Source: Geothrix sp. SG200 (GTDB taxonomy: Bacteria > Acidobacteriota > Holophagae > Holophagales > Holophagaceae). From it: 64,000 nt of DNA. Each line of letters opens with the position of its first letter. The first letter of the stretch is position 1. Made by a program: the position numbers and the translations under genes. The stretch is taken from NCBI RefSeq assembly GCF_022808935.1, contig NZ_JAKZFR010000004.1, forward strand, positions 186,001-250,000, written 5' to 3'. The notes under the pieces are model-generated. The model saw nothing but the letters and a program-made list of their open reading frames with translations. It was not told where the DNA came from and ran no database searches. Shown piece by piece: positions 36,421 through 45,863 of the stretch.

Positions 36421-37800
36421 TCAGGTCCGGTTCCGGGCGAGGAACGATTGCTCGTAGGCCGCCGTGCTCGCTTCGAGGCCGCCCTCTTCGACCTCGCCGA
36501 TGAGGTCGTAGGCGTGGGCCTTCACGATGCGCACCTTCTGGATGGTGTTCACCTGGGGCGTCCCGTCCACCAGCAGCACGTTGCCGTCGATGTCCGGGGC
36601 CTGGCCCTGGTGGCGGCCCTTCACGATGAGGTCGGTCTCCTCGTGGGCGCCTTCCACCAGCACGTCGATCACCTGGCCCACCTTCTCCTGGTTCCTCTCG
36701 CGGGCGATCTTCTGCTGCAGTTCGAGGATGCGGCGCTTGCGGGCCTCCTTCGTGCGTTTCGGCACGGGGTCGCCCAGGTCGTGGGCGGTGGTGCCCTCCT
36801 CGGGGCTGTAGGTGAACACGCCCACGTGGTCGAAGCGGGCCTCCTTCACGAAGGCTTTCAACTCCTCGAAGGTGGCCTCGTCCTCGCCGGGGAAGCCCAC
36901 GATGAAGTTGGAGCGGATGGCGATGCCCGGCACGATGCGGCGGACTTTTTCAATCAACTTCAGGAATTGGGCCCGGCTGCCGCCCCGGGCCATGGCCTTG
37001 AGGATGGCGGCGTCCGCGTGCTGGAGCGGCATGTCCAGGTAACGGGCGCAGTTGGGTGTCTCGGCGATGGCGTGCAGCAGGCCGTCCGTCAGGCGGTTCG
37101 GGTAGGCGTAGTGGATGCGGAACCAGCGCAGGCCCTCCACCTTCCCCAGGGCGCGCACCAGCTTTTCGAGCGCGTCCGGATCGCCGAAGTCGCGGCCGTA
37201 GTCCGTGGTGTCCTGGCCCACGAGGCTGATCTCCAGCACGCCCTGGGCCACGAGATTGCGGGCCTCGGCCACCACGCTCTCGATGCTGCGGCTGCGCTGG
37301 CCGCCCCTGAGCTGGGGGATGACGCAGAAAGCGCAGGCATGGTCGCAGCCCTCGCTGATCTTGAGGTAGGCGCTGGCCTTGGGGGTGGTGAGCATCCGGG
37401 GGCTGGCCTCGGTGTAGAGGTAGCCGGGGTTGGGATCCAGCTCGTAGGCCGCGCCGGCGCCGATGACCTCGGCGATCTGCTCGATGTCCCGGGTGCCCAG
37501 GCAGGCGTCGATCTCGGGCATCTCGGTCATGAGCTCGTCGCGGTAGCGCTCCACCAGGCAGCCGGCGACGATGAGCTTCTCGCAGGCGCCCTCTTTCTTC
37601 ATGGACGCGGCCTGGAGGATGGCCTCGACGCTTTCCCGCTTGGCGGCGTCGATGAACCCGCAGGTGTTCACCACCAGCACCTGGGCCTCCTCCAGCACGG
37701 GCGTGATCTGGTAGCCCTTCAGGCGCAGGTGGCCCAGCATGACTTCCGAATCCACCAGGTTCTTGGGGCAGCCCAGGGACATGAAACCGACTTTGGCCAA
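36421..37800 (-). CDS. rimO: Ribosomal protein S12 methylthiotransferase
   Basis: A 459-residue radical SAM enzyme that methylthiolates an aspartate of ribosomal protein S12. The N-terminal UPF0004 domain has KVGFMSLGCPKNLVDSE, VVNTCGFI and VAGCLVERY with its three Fe-S cysteines. The radical SAM domain has CDHACAFCVIP (CxxxCxxC), and a C-terminal TRAM domain follows (VGQVIDVLVEG...). RimO rather than MiaB is indicated by LGCPKNLVDSE and GTRDIEQIAEVI. I place the start at TTG 37800, which has GGAGGT four bases upstream; the ATG codons further up would add 6-11 residues not found in the family. Confidence 0.93.
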   Translation of the reverse strand: MAKVGFMSLGCPKNLVDSEVMLGHLRLKGYQITPVLEEAQVLVVNTCGFIDAAKRESVEAILQAASMKKEGACEKLIVAGCLVERYRDELMTEMPEIDACLGTRDIEQIAEVIGAGAAYELDPNPGYLYTEASPRMLTTPKASAYLKISEGCDHACAFCVIPQLRGGQRSRSIESVVAEARNLVAQGVLEISLVGQDTTDYGRDFGDPDALEKLVRALGKVEGLRWFRIHYAYPNRLTDGLLHAIAETPNCARYLDMPLQHADAAILKAMARGGSRAQFLKLIEKVRRIVPGIAIRSNFIVGFPGEDEATFEELKAFVKEARFDHVGVFTYSPEEGTTAHDLGDPVPKRTKEARKRRILELQQKIARERNQEKVGQVIDVLVEGAHEETDLIVKGRHQGQAPDIDGNVLLVDGTPQVNTIQKVRIVKAHAYDLIGEVEEGGLEASTAAYEQSFLARNRT

Positions 37801-37869
37801 TGGACCTCCATCCACCATGCGGTGGAACCTCATAGAATACCGCGCCCGGCCGATGAGGTCAGCAGCCCC

Positions 37870-39513
<1,644 letters not shown>

Positions 39514-39648
39514 GGTGATGTGGCGGGCCGGGACTGTCCAAGCCCCTGGCCAAGTCCCTGGCCAAGTCCCCTGGAATCCCCTTAGACTGGGCGCATCCCC
39601 AACCCCTTTCCGGGTCAGCCCCGGTCTCATTTGCTCCCAGGAGCCCCC

Positions 39649-39939
39649 ATGAACGACTACACGTCTGCCGCGCCGGTGAAGGCCCACCGGGGCACCATGC
39701 TGCTGGTGTTCGGCATCCTCGGCCTCCTTTGCTGCATCATCTTCGCCATCCTCGCGTGGGTCATGGGCAGCAACGATCTCAAGGCCATGGCCGAAGGCAA
39801 GATGGACCCCAGCGGCGAAGGCCTCACCAAGGCCGGCAAGATCCTCGGGATCATCGGCTGTGTGCTGGGCATCCTCGGCCTCGTCTGGGCGGTGTTCTTC
39901 GGCGGCATGGCCGCACTTGGAGCGATGAGCCACCACTGA
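39649..39939 (+). CDS. Small DUF4190-like membrane protein
   Basis: A 96-residue protein with two TM helices (about 16-40, TMLLVFGILGLLCCIIFAILAWVMG, and 65-90, ILGIIGCVLGILGLVWAVFFGG) linked by a short loop with LKAMAEGKMDPSGEGLTKAG. That loop plus flanking helices is typical of DUF4190 proteins. GGAG precedes the ATG. It is 13 bp upstream of a DUF2752 gene and these families often occur together. No function is known. Confidence 0.8.
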   Translation: MNDYTSAAPVKAHRGTMLLVFGILGLLCCIIFAILAWVMGSNDLKAMAEGKMDPSGEGLTKAGKILGIIGCVLGILGLVWAVFFGGMAALGAMSHH

Positions 39940-39952
39940 TCCGGAACCCCCG

Positions 39953-40363
39953 GTGCGGTTCCACTGGGAGCGCTCTTCCCGGCTGCCGCGGCCCCCATGG
40001 TGGGCCGCGGCGCTGGTGGGGTGCTGGCTCCTGCTGGTGCTGGGAGGCGTACTGCTGGAACGGCGGGGCGCCCCCACCGTCGAAACCTGCCTGTTCCACC
40101 GGTTGTCCGGCCACCCTTGTCCTACCTGCGGCAGCACCCGGGTGGTGATGGCCTTCACGCACCGGGACTGGACCGGGGCCCTGCGCCTGAACCCCCTGGT
40201 GGCCCTCGGCCTGGGGCTGGTGTTCCTGTGGCTGCTGACCCGGCTGGCCACGGGGCGGACGCTGCACCTGACCGCGTCCCTGCGGGAACGGGGGGCCCTC
40301 CTGGCCGTGGGAGTCACCCTGCTGCTGGCCAACTGGATCTGGGTGCTTCAGACCCAGACCTGA
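39953..40363 (+). CDS. DUF2752 membrane protein
   Basis: A 136-residue protein with three TM helices. The hallmark CLFHRLSGHPCPTCGSTRV (two conserved cysteines before GSTR) lies between the first and second. The start is GTG 39953. Its stop codon is immediately adjacent to the stop codon of the convergent dcd gene, with no bases between and no terminator. The function is not known. Confidence 0.82.
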   Translation: MRFHWERSSRLPRPPWWAAALVGCWLLLVLGGVLLERRGAPTVETCLFHRLSGHPCPTCGSTRVVMAFTHRDWTGALRLNPLVALGLGLVFLWLLTRLATGRTLHLTASLRERGALLAVGVTLLLANWIWVLQTQT

Positions 40364-40891
40364 TCATTCCTTCACGAAATCCTTCCACAGCATCGACGGC
40401 TGGATGCCGGAGTTGCGCTGGTACTTGCCGGACTCGTAGCTCTCGTACTCGCCGCTGACCGTGTGGTAGAAGATCTGGCAGATGCCCACGCCCGCGTAGA
40501 TGCGCACGGGCTGGATGCAGCTGATCTCCAGGGTCCAGAAGCCGCAGAAGCCGATGTCGCCGAACCCGGCGGTGACGTGCACGAAGAGGCCCAGGCGCCC
40601 CACGCTGCTGCGGCCCTCCAGCATGGGCACCATGCCGTGGGTCTCCGTGTATTCCAGCGTGCGCCCCAGGTAGAGCGTGCCGGGCTGGAGCAGCAGGCCC
40701 TCGGCGGGGATCTTCAGGAACTCGATGCCGTTGGGCTTGGCCATGTCGAGCTCGCGCTCCGTGTAGACGGCCAGGTCATCTCCCAGGCGAAGGTTGTAGC
40801 TGTTGGGATTCAGCTGGCGGTCGGACCAGGGATCGATGCGGATCTTCCCCTGGTTCCGGGCCTCGAGGATCTGCTTGCCGGTGAGGATCAC
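40364..40891 (-). CDS. dcd: dCTP deaminase
   Basis: A 175-residue enzyme of the dUTPase fold that converts dCTP to dUTP, feeding dTMP synthesis. Signatures are ILTGKQILEARNQGKIRIDPW at the start, LNPNSYNLRLGD, EGRSSVGRLGLFVHVTAGFGDIGF (active-site region) and the C-terminal YQRNSGIQPSMLWKDF. The start is GTG 40891, two bases after the stop of the FHA-RDD gene, so the two share a transcript. The in-frame extension upstream lies inside that gene and is not family-like. An unusual 3' end abuts the DUF2752 gene. Confidence 0.92.
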   Translation of the reverse strand: MILTGKQILEARNQGKIRIDPWSDRQLNPNSYNLRLGDDLAVYTERELDMAKPNGIEFLKIPAEGLLLQPGTLYLGRTLEYTETHGMVPMLEGRSSVGRLGLFVHVTAGFGDIGFCGFWTLEISCIQPVRIYAGVGICQIFYHTVSGEYESYESGKYQRNSGIQPSMLWKDFVKE

Positions 40892-40893
40892 CG

Positions 40894-41874
40894 TCAGCGA
40901 TCCACTTTCAGCACTTCGGTCTTGGCCAGCATGTCGCTGAGGCTGATGCGCTCGTCGCCCTTCACGGCCAGGACGATGAGGTTGAGCGCGAGGATGTTGC
41001 CGATCTGGCGGAGGATGGCGGGGCCGAACTCGATGCGGCCCTGGGGCTGGCCCTCGGGAACCACCCGGAGTTTCATCATCTTCTTGCCGATGCTGGCGCC
41101 GTATTTCGAGACGCACCAGGGAATGAAGAGCCAGTAGTACGCGAGCTGCGCGAGGACGCTGACGGGCACCAGGGCGCAGCCGATCACGGGCACGTGGGAC
41201 AGGACCATGAAGGCCATGGAGATGAGCACCGCGGGCACGGCATCGATGAGGACGGCCAGGAGGCGGTTCACCAGGTCGCCGCGCTCGCCCACGGTCACGG
41301 CGTCATCGGGGATGGAGGGCAGGAGGGAACCGAGGAAGGACTGCTCGGGAGGCCGGGTGGGCGCGGCGGGCCGGGGCGCCGGCGGCGGGGCCACGGGCGG
41401 AACGGGCGGCATCACCTTGGCGGGCGTGGGCACGGGCCCGGTGGAGGGCTGGATGGGCACGGCGGGTTCGGCAGACGGGGCCTTCCCGGCATGGATGGCG
41501 GCCAGCTCATCCGCGGACATCCGCACGGTGCCGAGCGGGGGCTTGACCGCGCTTTCGCGGTTCACCGCCACCGTGGCGCCGACCTCGGACTGGGGATCCT
41601 GGAAGGTGAGCTGCACCTGGCCCAGGGTGATGCGATCCCCATTCCGAAGGGGGGATGACTGCACCCGGTTGCCGTTCACGAGCACGCCGTTGCTGCTCTG
41701 GAGGTCCTGGATCTCATAGCCCCCGCTCACCTTGCGCAGGACGCAGTGATGGCGGCTGATGCTGGGGTCCGGGAGCCGCAGGGTGTTGTCCAGCTCGCGT
41801 CCCATGTGGACTTCTTCATCCACGATCTCGAATTCGCGGGTACCCGCGCTTTCGTGCACCAGCAGCTTGGCCAT
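40894..41874 (-). CDS. FHA and RDD domain membrane protein
   Basis: A 326-residue protein. ATG 41874 has GAGG upstream and starts the FHA fold (MAKLLVHESAGTREFEIVDEEVHMGRELDN ... ISRHHCVLRK ... SSNGVLVNGNRV, about residues 1-95). A Pro-rich linker (about 110-190) leads to an RDD domain with three TM helices (LVNRLLAVLIDAVPAVL ... ASIGKKMMKLRVV). The FHA part should bind a phosphothreonine partner and bring it to the membrane. It is co-transcribed with dcd. A second FHA protein is encoded 2.4 kb away at 37870, on the other strand. Confidence 0.85.
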   Translation of the reverse strand: MAKLLVHESAGTREFEIVDEEVHMGRELDNTLRLPDPSISRHHCVLRKVSGGYEIQDLQSSNGVLVNGNRVQSSPLRNGDRITLGQVQLTFQDPQSEVGATVAVNRESAVKPPLGTVRMSADELAAIHAGKAPSAEPAVPIQPSTGPVPTPAKVMPPVPPVAPPPAPRPAAPTRPPEQSFLGSLLPSIPDDAVTVGERGDLVNRLLAVLIDAVPAVLISMAFMVLSHVPVIGCALVPVSVLAQLAYYWLFIPWCVSKYGASIGKKMMKLRVVPEGQPQGRIEFGPAILRQIGNILALNLIVLAVKGDERISLSDMLAKTEVLKVDR

Positions 41875-42038
41875 GGAAACCCTCGGGGAAGGTGGGATGG
41901 CGGGAAGTTTAGCGCATCCCTCCGCCATCGTGGCGGCTCATTGGGGATGGAAGCCTCATATCGGTTCTTTCTTGACGGGTTTCGGTGGACCGGCCAATCT
42001 TCCCAGAAGATCACGCGAATGAATCGCGAGGGTGCAGC

Positions 42039-42923
42039 ATGGTGCTTTTCAACGCGGCCACGAAGGAGTTGACGGCGAAGATCGTCTACTACGGGCCTGG
42101 CCTCTGCGGGAAGACGACCAACCTCCAGCACATCTACGACACGCTGCCCGGCGAGGGGCGCGGCAAGATGTTGTCGCTGGCCACCCAGACGGACCGCACC
42201 CTCTTCTTCGATTTCCTTCCCATCGACCTTGGGACCATCCGGGGCATGAAGACCCGCGTCCAGCTCTACACCGTGCCCGGCCAGGTGTTCTACGACGCCA
42301 CCCGCAAGCTGGTGCTCCGCGGCGCCGATGCGGTGGTGTTCGTGGCGGATTCCCAGGCCCCGGCCCTGGAAAGCAACAAGGAGAGCTTCCAGAACCTCAT
42401 CGCCAACCTCAAGGAACAGGGCACCGACCTGTCGAAGATTCCCCACGTCATCCAGTGGAACAAGCGGGACACACCGAACGCGCTGCCCATTGGCACCCTG
42501 GACAAGGAGATCAACCTCTTCGGCGTACCCACCTTCGAGGCCTGCGCCATGCGGGGCGAAGGGGTCAAGGAGACCCTCTCGGGGGTGGCCCGCCTGGTGC
42601 TGAAGAGCCTCGCCGAGAAATATGGCGGCGGCGTGGTCGAGGAGCCCCAGACCGTCCTGACGGGCGGGACGCCGCCACCGCCACCCCCGCCGCCGACCCC
42701 TGCCATGGATTCCAAGCCCCTGGAAGTGGAGGAGCTGTCCGCGGGCGAGCTGCTGGAAGAGATCGACGAATTCCCCGTGGACTCCACCTTCTCCCAGGCC
42801 CATGCCCCCGCCCCCACGCACATGCCCCACCGCAGCGTCGTGGAGGTGCCCATCGTGCTGGACCGCAGCCTCTTCAGCGGCGATTCCCCGGTGGAGATCA
42901 AGCTGAAGCTCTACATCAAGTAG
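42039..42923 (+). CDS. mglA: MglA-like Ras-type GTPase with C-terminal extension
   Basis: A 294-residue protein. Residues 1-195 are the MglA GTPase domain: Walker A GPGLCGKTTN, switch region TDRTLFFDFLPIDLG, a PGQ in place of DxxG (YTVPGQVFYDATRKLVLRG), and NKRD for guanine specificity. MglA controls front-rear polarity in gliding and pilus-driven motility and is regulated by the GAP MglB, which is not in the window. Residues about 200-294 add a Pro-rich linker and a short acidic/hydrophobic tail absent from Myxococcus MglA (about 195 residues). The start is placed at ATG 42039 with GAGGG upstream. Confidence 0.9.
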   Translation: MVLFNAATKELTAKIVYYGPGLCGKTTNLQHIYDTLPGEGRGKMLSLATQTDRTLFFDFLPIDLGTIRGMKTRVQLYTVPGQVFYDATRKLVLRGADAVVFVADSQAPALESNKESFQNLIANLKEQGTDLSKIPHVIQWNKRDTPNALPIGTLDKEINLFGVPTFEACAMRGEGVKETLSGVARLVLKSLAEKYGGGVVEEPQTVLTGGTPPPPPPPPTPAMDSKPLEVEELSAGELLEEIDEFPVDSTFSQAHAPAPTHMPHRSVVEVPIVLDRSLFSGDSPVEIKLKLYIK

Positions 42924-42996
42924 TCCTCAGTCCTCAGTCTTCAGTCCTCAGGGGGGCCTCGGATTTCCTGAGGACTGAGGACTGAAGACTGAGGAC
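42923..42996. repeat. Palindromic ACTGAGGACTGAAG repeat between mglA and gltX
   Basis: Thirty bases (42923-42952, units of TCAGTCC and TCAGTCT) are mirrored by 42967-42996 with two mismatches, leaving a 14-base loop. The RNA would fold into a very stable hairpin. It may terminate mglA transcription, though no T-run follows. It belongs to the same repeat family as 17589, 31679 and 63809. Confidence 0.75.
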
Positions 42997-43036
42997 CGAT
43001 TCGGGCACACTGGAGGTTTGATCCGAGGCCTTCACC

Positions 43037-44509
43037 ATGTCCCGCCAGGTCGTCACCCGCTTCGCCCCTTCCCCCACAGGCATGCTCCACATCGGGGGGG
43101 TGCGCACGGCGCTGTTCTGCTGGCTCTATGCCCGCCGGCACGGGGGCCGCTTCATCCTGCGCATCGAGGACACGGACCTCTCCCGCAGCACCGACGACAA
43201 CATCCGCATCATCGAGGAGGGCATGGCCTGGTGCGGCCTCGACTGGGACGAAGGGCCGGTCACGGGCGATCCCGGCCAGTGGAAAGGTCCCCACGGACCC
43301 TACCGCCAGATGCAGCGCATGGAGCTGTACAAGACCAAGATCCAGGAGTTGCTGGACAAGGGCCTGGCCTACCGCTGCCGCTGCTCCAGGGAGGCCCTGG
43401 ACGAGCGCCGGAAGGCCGTGGAGGCCGCGGGCAAGGTCTTCCAGTACAACCGCGGGCTGGACGCGGGCAAGGGCTGCGCCGACGCGAACCATGACGCCAG
43501 CGAGGTCGCGGCCATCCGCTTCCGCATGCCTGTGGACGGCGACATCCTCGTGCCGGATCTCATCAAGGGCGACACCCGCTTCCCCGCGGAGAGCCTCGAC
43601 GACTGGATCATCGCCCGCACCGGCGAGGCCCCCGGCGAGATCGGCGTGCCCACCTACAACTTCTGCGTGGTGGTGGACGACACCCACATGGAGGTCACTC
43701 ACGTCATCCGGGGCGACGACCACCTGAACAACACGCCCAAGCAGATCCCCCTGTTCGCCGCCTTCGGCTACGACCTCCCGGCCTTCGCCCACGTGCCCAT
43801 GATCCTGGGCGCCGACGGCGCCAAGCTCAGCAAGCGGCACGGCGCCACCAGCATCACCGAGTACCAGGCCATGGGCCTGCTGCCTTCCGCCGTTCGGCTG
43901 GCCTTGGCCCGCCTCTCCTGGACCCCCAAGATCGACGGCAAGGCCGTGGAGAGCGCCGAGGAGGAGCTGCTCACGGACGAGCAGATGATCCAGCTCTTCG
44001 ACCTGGCGGACTGCCAGAAGAGCGCGGCCCGCTTCGACATGGACAAGCTCCAGTGGCTGAACCAGAAGCTCATCCAGAGGGCGTCCTGGCAGGAGCTGGA
44101 GCCGCATCTCAGGCCCTTCGTGCCAGAGGCGTGGAGGGGGAAGCCCGAGACTTGGCGGGCCCAGGCCATCCAGGCCACGCAGAAGGGCAAGTCGCTGACG
44201 GACATGGCCGAGGCGCTGCGCTTCGCCTTCGAGCGGCCCACCGCCTTTGACGAAAAGGCCGTGGAGAAGTTCATGACGCCCGCCGTGAAGCCCGCCCTGC
44301 GGGAGATCGCGGCCCTGGCCGACTACACCCACGAGGGCCTGGAGGCCGGCTTCAACGGCATCCTCGAGCGCCACGGCCTCAAGACCAAGGACCTGGCCCA
44401 GGCCCTGCGCGTGGCCCTCTGCGGGAAGCCCGTGAGCCCGGGCATCTTCGACACCCTCATGCTGGTGGGCCGGGAGGAAGTGGGCGCGCGGCTGGAGCGG
44501 TGGCTCTGA
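43037..44509 (+). CDS. gltX: Glutamyl-tRNA synthetase
   Basis: A 490-residue class I synthetase. The HIGH-type motif is in FAPSPTGMLHIGGVRTALF and the KMSKS-type motif is GADGAKLSKRHG. The tRNA-binding residues in FILRIEDTDLSRS and the C-terminal helical anticodon-binding region (about 340-490) are present. It charges tRNA-Glu. The window also carries glnS, so this enzyme is more likely discriminating than non-discriminating. Its stop overlaps the ATG of the next gene (TGATG). Confidence 0.96.
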   Translation: MSRQVVTRFAPSPTGMLHIGGVRTALFCWLYARRHGGRFILRIEDTDLSRSTDDNIRIIEEGMAWCGLDWDEGPVTGDPGQWKGPHGPYRQMQRMELYKTKIQELLDKGLAYRCRCSREALDERRKAVEAAGKVFQYNRGLDAGKGCADANHDASEVAAIRFRMPVDGDILVPDLIKGDTRFPAESLDDWIIARTGEAPGEIGVPTYNFCVVVDDTHMEVTHVIRGDDHLNNTPKQIPLFAAFGYDLPAFAHVPMILGADGAKLSKRHGATSITEYQAMGLLPSAVRLALARLSWTPKIDGKAVESAEEELLTDEQMIQLFDLADCQKSAARFDMDKLQWLNQKLIQRASWQELEPHLRPFVPEAWRGKPETWRAQAIQATQKGKSLTDMAEALRFAFERPTAFDEKAVEKFMTPAVKPALREIAALADYTHEGLEAGFNGILERHGLKTKDLAQALRVALCGKPVSPGIFDTLMLVGREEVGARLERWL

Positions 44510-44853
44510 TGGATCTCCAGGAGTTCACCCACATCACCCTGGCCGTGCTGGAGGACCAGGGCGCCGCGGCCTATGCGCCCACCATCATCGCGGGCGACGC
44601 GGTCCAGGTGATCCAGGGCATTCCGGAGGGCATGGACCACCGGGAGGCCCTCCAGGAGACGGTCCTCCGCCTGGGTCTGGAGCAGGCCGACTTCTACTTC
44701 GGCGTGCGCTCGGGACCCGGCGAGATCACCACGGGGTTCCACACGCCGGTCGGCACGCAGTTCCAGCTCATCTCCGAGATGCGGCAGGGCTTCGTGGTCT
44801 CGGCCCTGGGCGCCTGCCCCTGGTGGACCCTGGATCAGGGGCGGGACCAGTAG
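44509..44853 (+). CDS. Conserved hypothetical protein downstream of gltX
   Basis: A 114-residue protein (MDLQEFTHITLAVLEDQG...) of unknown family, with no signal peptide or TM segment. Its one-base overlap with gltX indicates translational coupling. The sequence suggests an alpha/beta domain with strands at YAPTIIAG, FYFGVRSG and FVVSALG. No catalytic motif is visible. Confidence 0.72.
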   Translation: MDLQEFTHITLAVLEDQGAAAYAPTIIAGDAVQVIQGIPEGMDHREALQETVLRLGLEQADFYFGVRSGPGEITTGFHTPVGTQFQLISEMRQGFVVSALGACPWWTLDQGRDQ

Positions 44854-44885
44854 CGGTTTCCATCCGCCGGAAGGTCCGGAGGGGG

Positions 44886-44891
44886 TATAGT
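44886..44891 (+). promoter_or_regulatory. Probable -10 element for the proC leader
   Basis: TATAGT fits the sigma-70 -10 consensus closely. No good -35 element stands 16-18 bases upstream. If transcription begins about seven bases after it, the first base falls on or next to the ATG at 44899, so the leader peptide would be translated from a leaderless message. Confidence 0.5.
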
Positions 44892-44898
44892 GATCCGC

Positions 44899-44961
44899 AT
44901 GATCCACATCCCGGCCATCCACCCGCGCCCTAGCACCTTGCGTGCGGGGGGAGTCGCATGA
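44899..44961 (+). CDS. Candidate proC leader peptide (20 residues)
   Basis: A short open frame reading MIHIPAIHPRPSTLRAGGVA with a TGA stop. It contains three prolines (residues 5, 9 and 11), two of them within the segment that can pair in RNA structure 1:2. It begins right after a -10-like TATAGT, so it would be leaderless; no Shine-Dalgarno is present. It lies 75 bases before proC. A role as a ribosome-stalling sensor of prolyl-tRNA is inferred from its position and the mutually exclusive hairpins that follow. Confidence 0.45.
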   Translation: MIHIPAIHPRPSTLRAGGVA

Positions 44962-45018
44962 TCGGCTGACCTGGATCCAGGTCCCGCCATCCACCCCCGC
45001 CCCCAAGGCGGGGGTTTT
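44922..45018 (+). promoter_or_regulatory. Candidate transcription attenuator upstream of proC
   Basis: Four segments can pair alternatively. Segment 1 (44922-44928, CCCGCGC) pairs with segment 2 (44942-44948). Segment 2 (44944-44950, GCGGGGG) can instead pair with segment 3 (44994-45000, CCCCCGC). Segment 3 (44994-45001) can pair with segment 4 (45007-45014, GGCGGGGG) followed by TTTT, an intrinsic terminator. A palindrome ACCTGGATCCAGGT sits between. Segments 1 and 3 lie in a direct repeat (44901-44930 and 44973-45003). The order 1:2, 2:3, 3:4 with a terminator last is the classic amino-acid attenuator layout. The T-tract is short. Confidence 0.5.
44994..45018 (+). terminator. Intrinsic terminator hairpin in the proC leader
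   Basis: CCCCCGCC, loop CCCAA, GGCGGGGG, then TTTT ends 18 bases before the proC ATG. A terminator inside the leader and before the ribosome binding site (GGGAG) indicates regulated read-through into proC. Confidence 0.7.
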
Positions 45019-45036
45019 CCGTTCCAGGGAGTCTCC

Positions 45037-45852
45037 ATGAGCCGCCATCCCAAGCTCGCCATCCTCGGCTTCGGCACCATGGGCCAGGCCATCAGCGCCG
45101 GCCTGGTGGAGGCCTCGGGCTACCCGGCGGGCCGCATCCACGCGGCCACGCGGCATCCGGGCGCCGCGCGGGCCCGGGCCGAGGCCCTGGGCATCGCACT
45201 CTCGAGCGAGGCGGACGAGGCTGTCCGCCATGCCGAACTGGTGCTGCTCTGCGTGAAGCCGAAGGAGCTGAAGGGCCTGCTGGCGGGCCTCTCCGCCTCG
45301 GGTGCGCTGGACCACCACCCCCTGGTGGTCTCCATCGCCGCGGGCACGACCCTGGACTTTCTCGCGGCCCACACGCCTGTGGGCACGCCCCTGGTGCGCG
45401 CCATGCCCAACACGCCCTGCTCCATCCGCCGGGGGATGACGGTGCTGGCACCGGGGCAGGGGGTCACGGAGGCCCAGCTGGCCCAGGCCCGGGCTCTCTT
45501 CGAGCCTCTGGGCCGGGTCATGGACCTGGACGAGCGGCACATGGACGCCGTCACGGGCCTCAGCGCCAGCGGGCCGGCCTTCATGTTCGTCATTCTCGAG
45601 GCCCTGGCCGAAGGCGGCGTCCAGTGCGGCCTCCCTCGGGCTGTGGCCGTGGAACTGGCGGCCCAGATGACCCTGGGGGCCGCGTCCATGGTGCTGGAGA
45701 CCGGCCGCCACCCCGCGGCCCTCAAGGACGATGTCACCACCCCCGCCGGCTGCACCATCGCCGGCCTCCTGGCGCTCGAGGACGGCCGCATCCGCTCCGT
45801 CGTGGCCCGCGGCATCGAGCGGGCGACGCAGGTGGCGGCGGGGCTGGGATAG
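45037..45852 (+). CDS. proC: Pyrroline-5-carboxylate reductase
   Basis: A 271-residue NAD(P)H-dependent enzyme that catalyses the last step of proline synthesis. The Rossmann motif is LAILGFGTMGQAI. The family motifs VLLCVKPKEL, VSIAAGTTLDFL, VRAMPNTPCSIRRGM and the C-terminal ALKDDVTTPAGCTIAGLLALEDG (substrate site) are all present. GGGAG precedes the ATG. It is monocistronic: the following gene is convergent, 11 bp away. A leader with an intrinsic terminator lies just upstream and probably controls it. Confidence 0.95.
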   Translation: MSRHPKLAILGFGTMGQAISAGLVEASGYPAGRIHAATRHPGAARARAEALGIALSSEADEAVRHAELVLLCVKPKELKGLLAGLSASGALDHHPLVVSIAAGTTLDFLAAHTPVGTPLVRAMPNTPCSIRRGMTVLAPGQGVTEAQLAQARALFEPLGRVMDLDERHMDAVTGLSASGPAFMFVILEALAEGGVQCGLPRAVAVELAAQMTLGAASMVLETGRHPAALKDDVTTPAGCTIAGLLALEDGRIRSVVARGIERATQVAAGLG

Positions 45853-45863
45853 TCGCTCCGGGG

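Noticed and set aside
39540-39575. Direct repeat CCTGGCCAAGTC in two copies after the cyclase gene
   Set aside because: Only two short copies in a spacer; no evidence of function.
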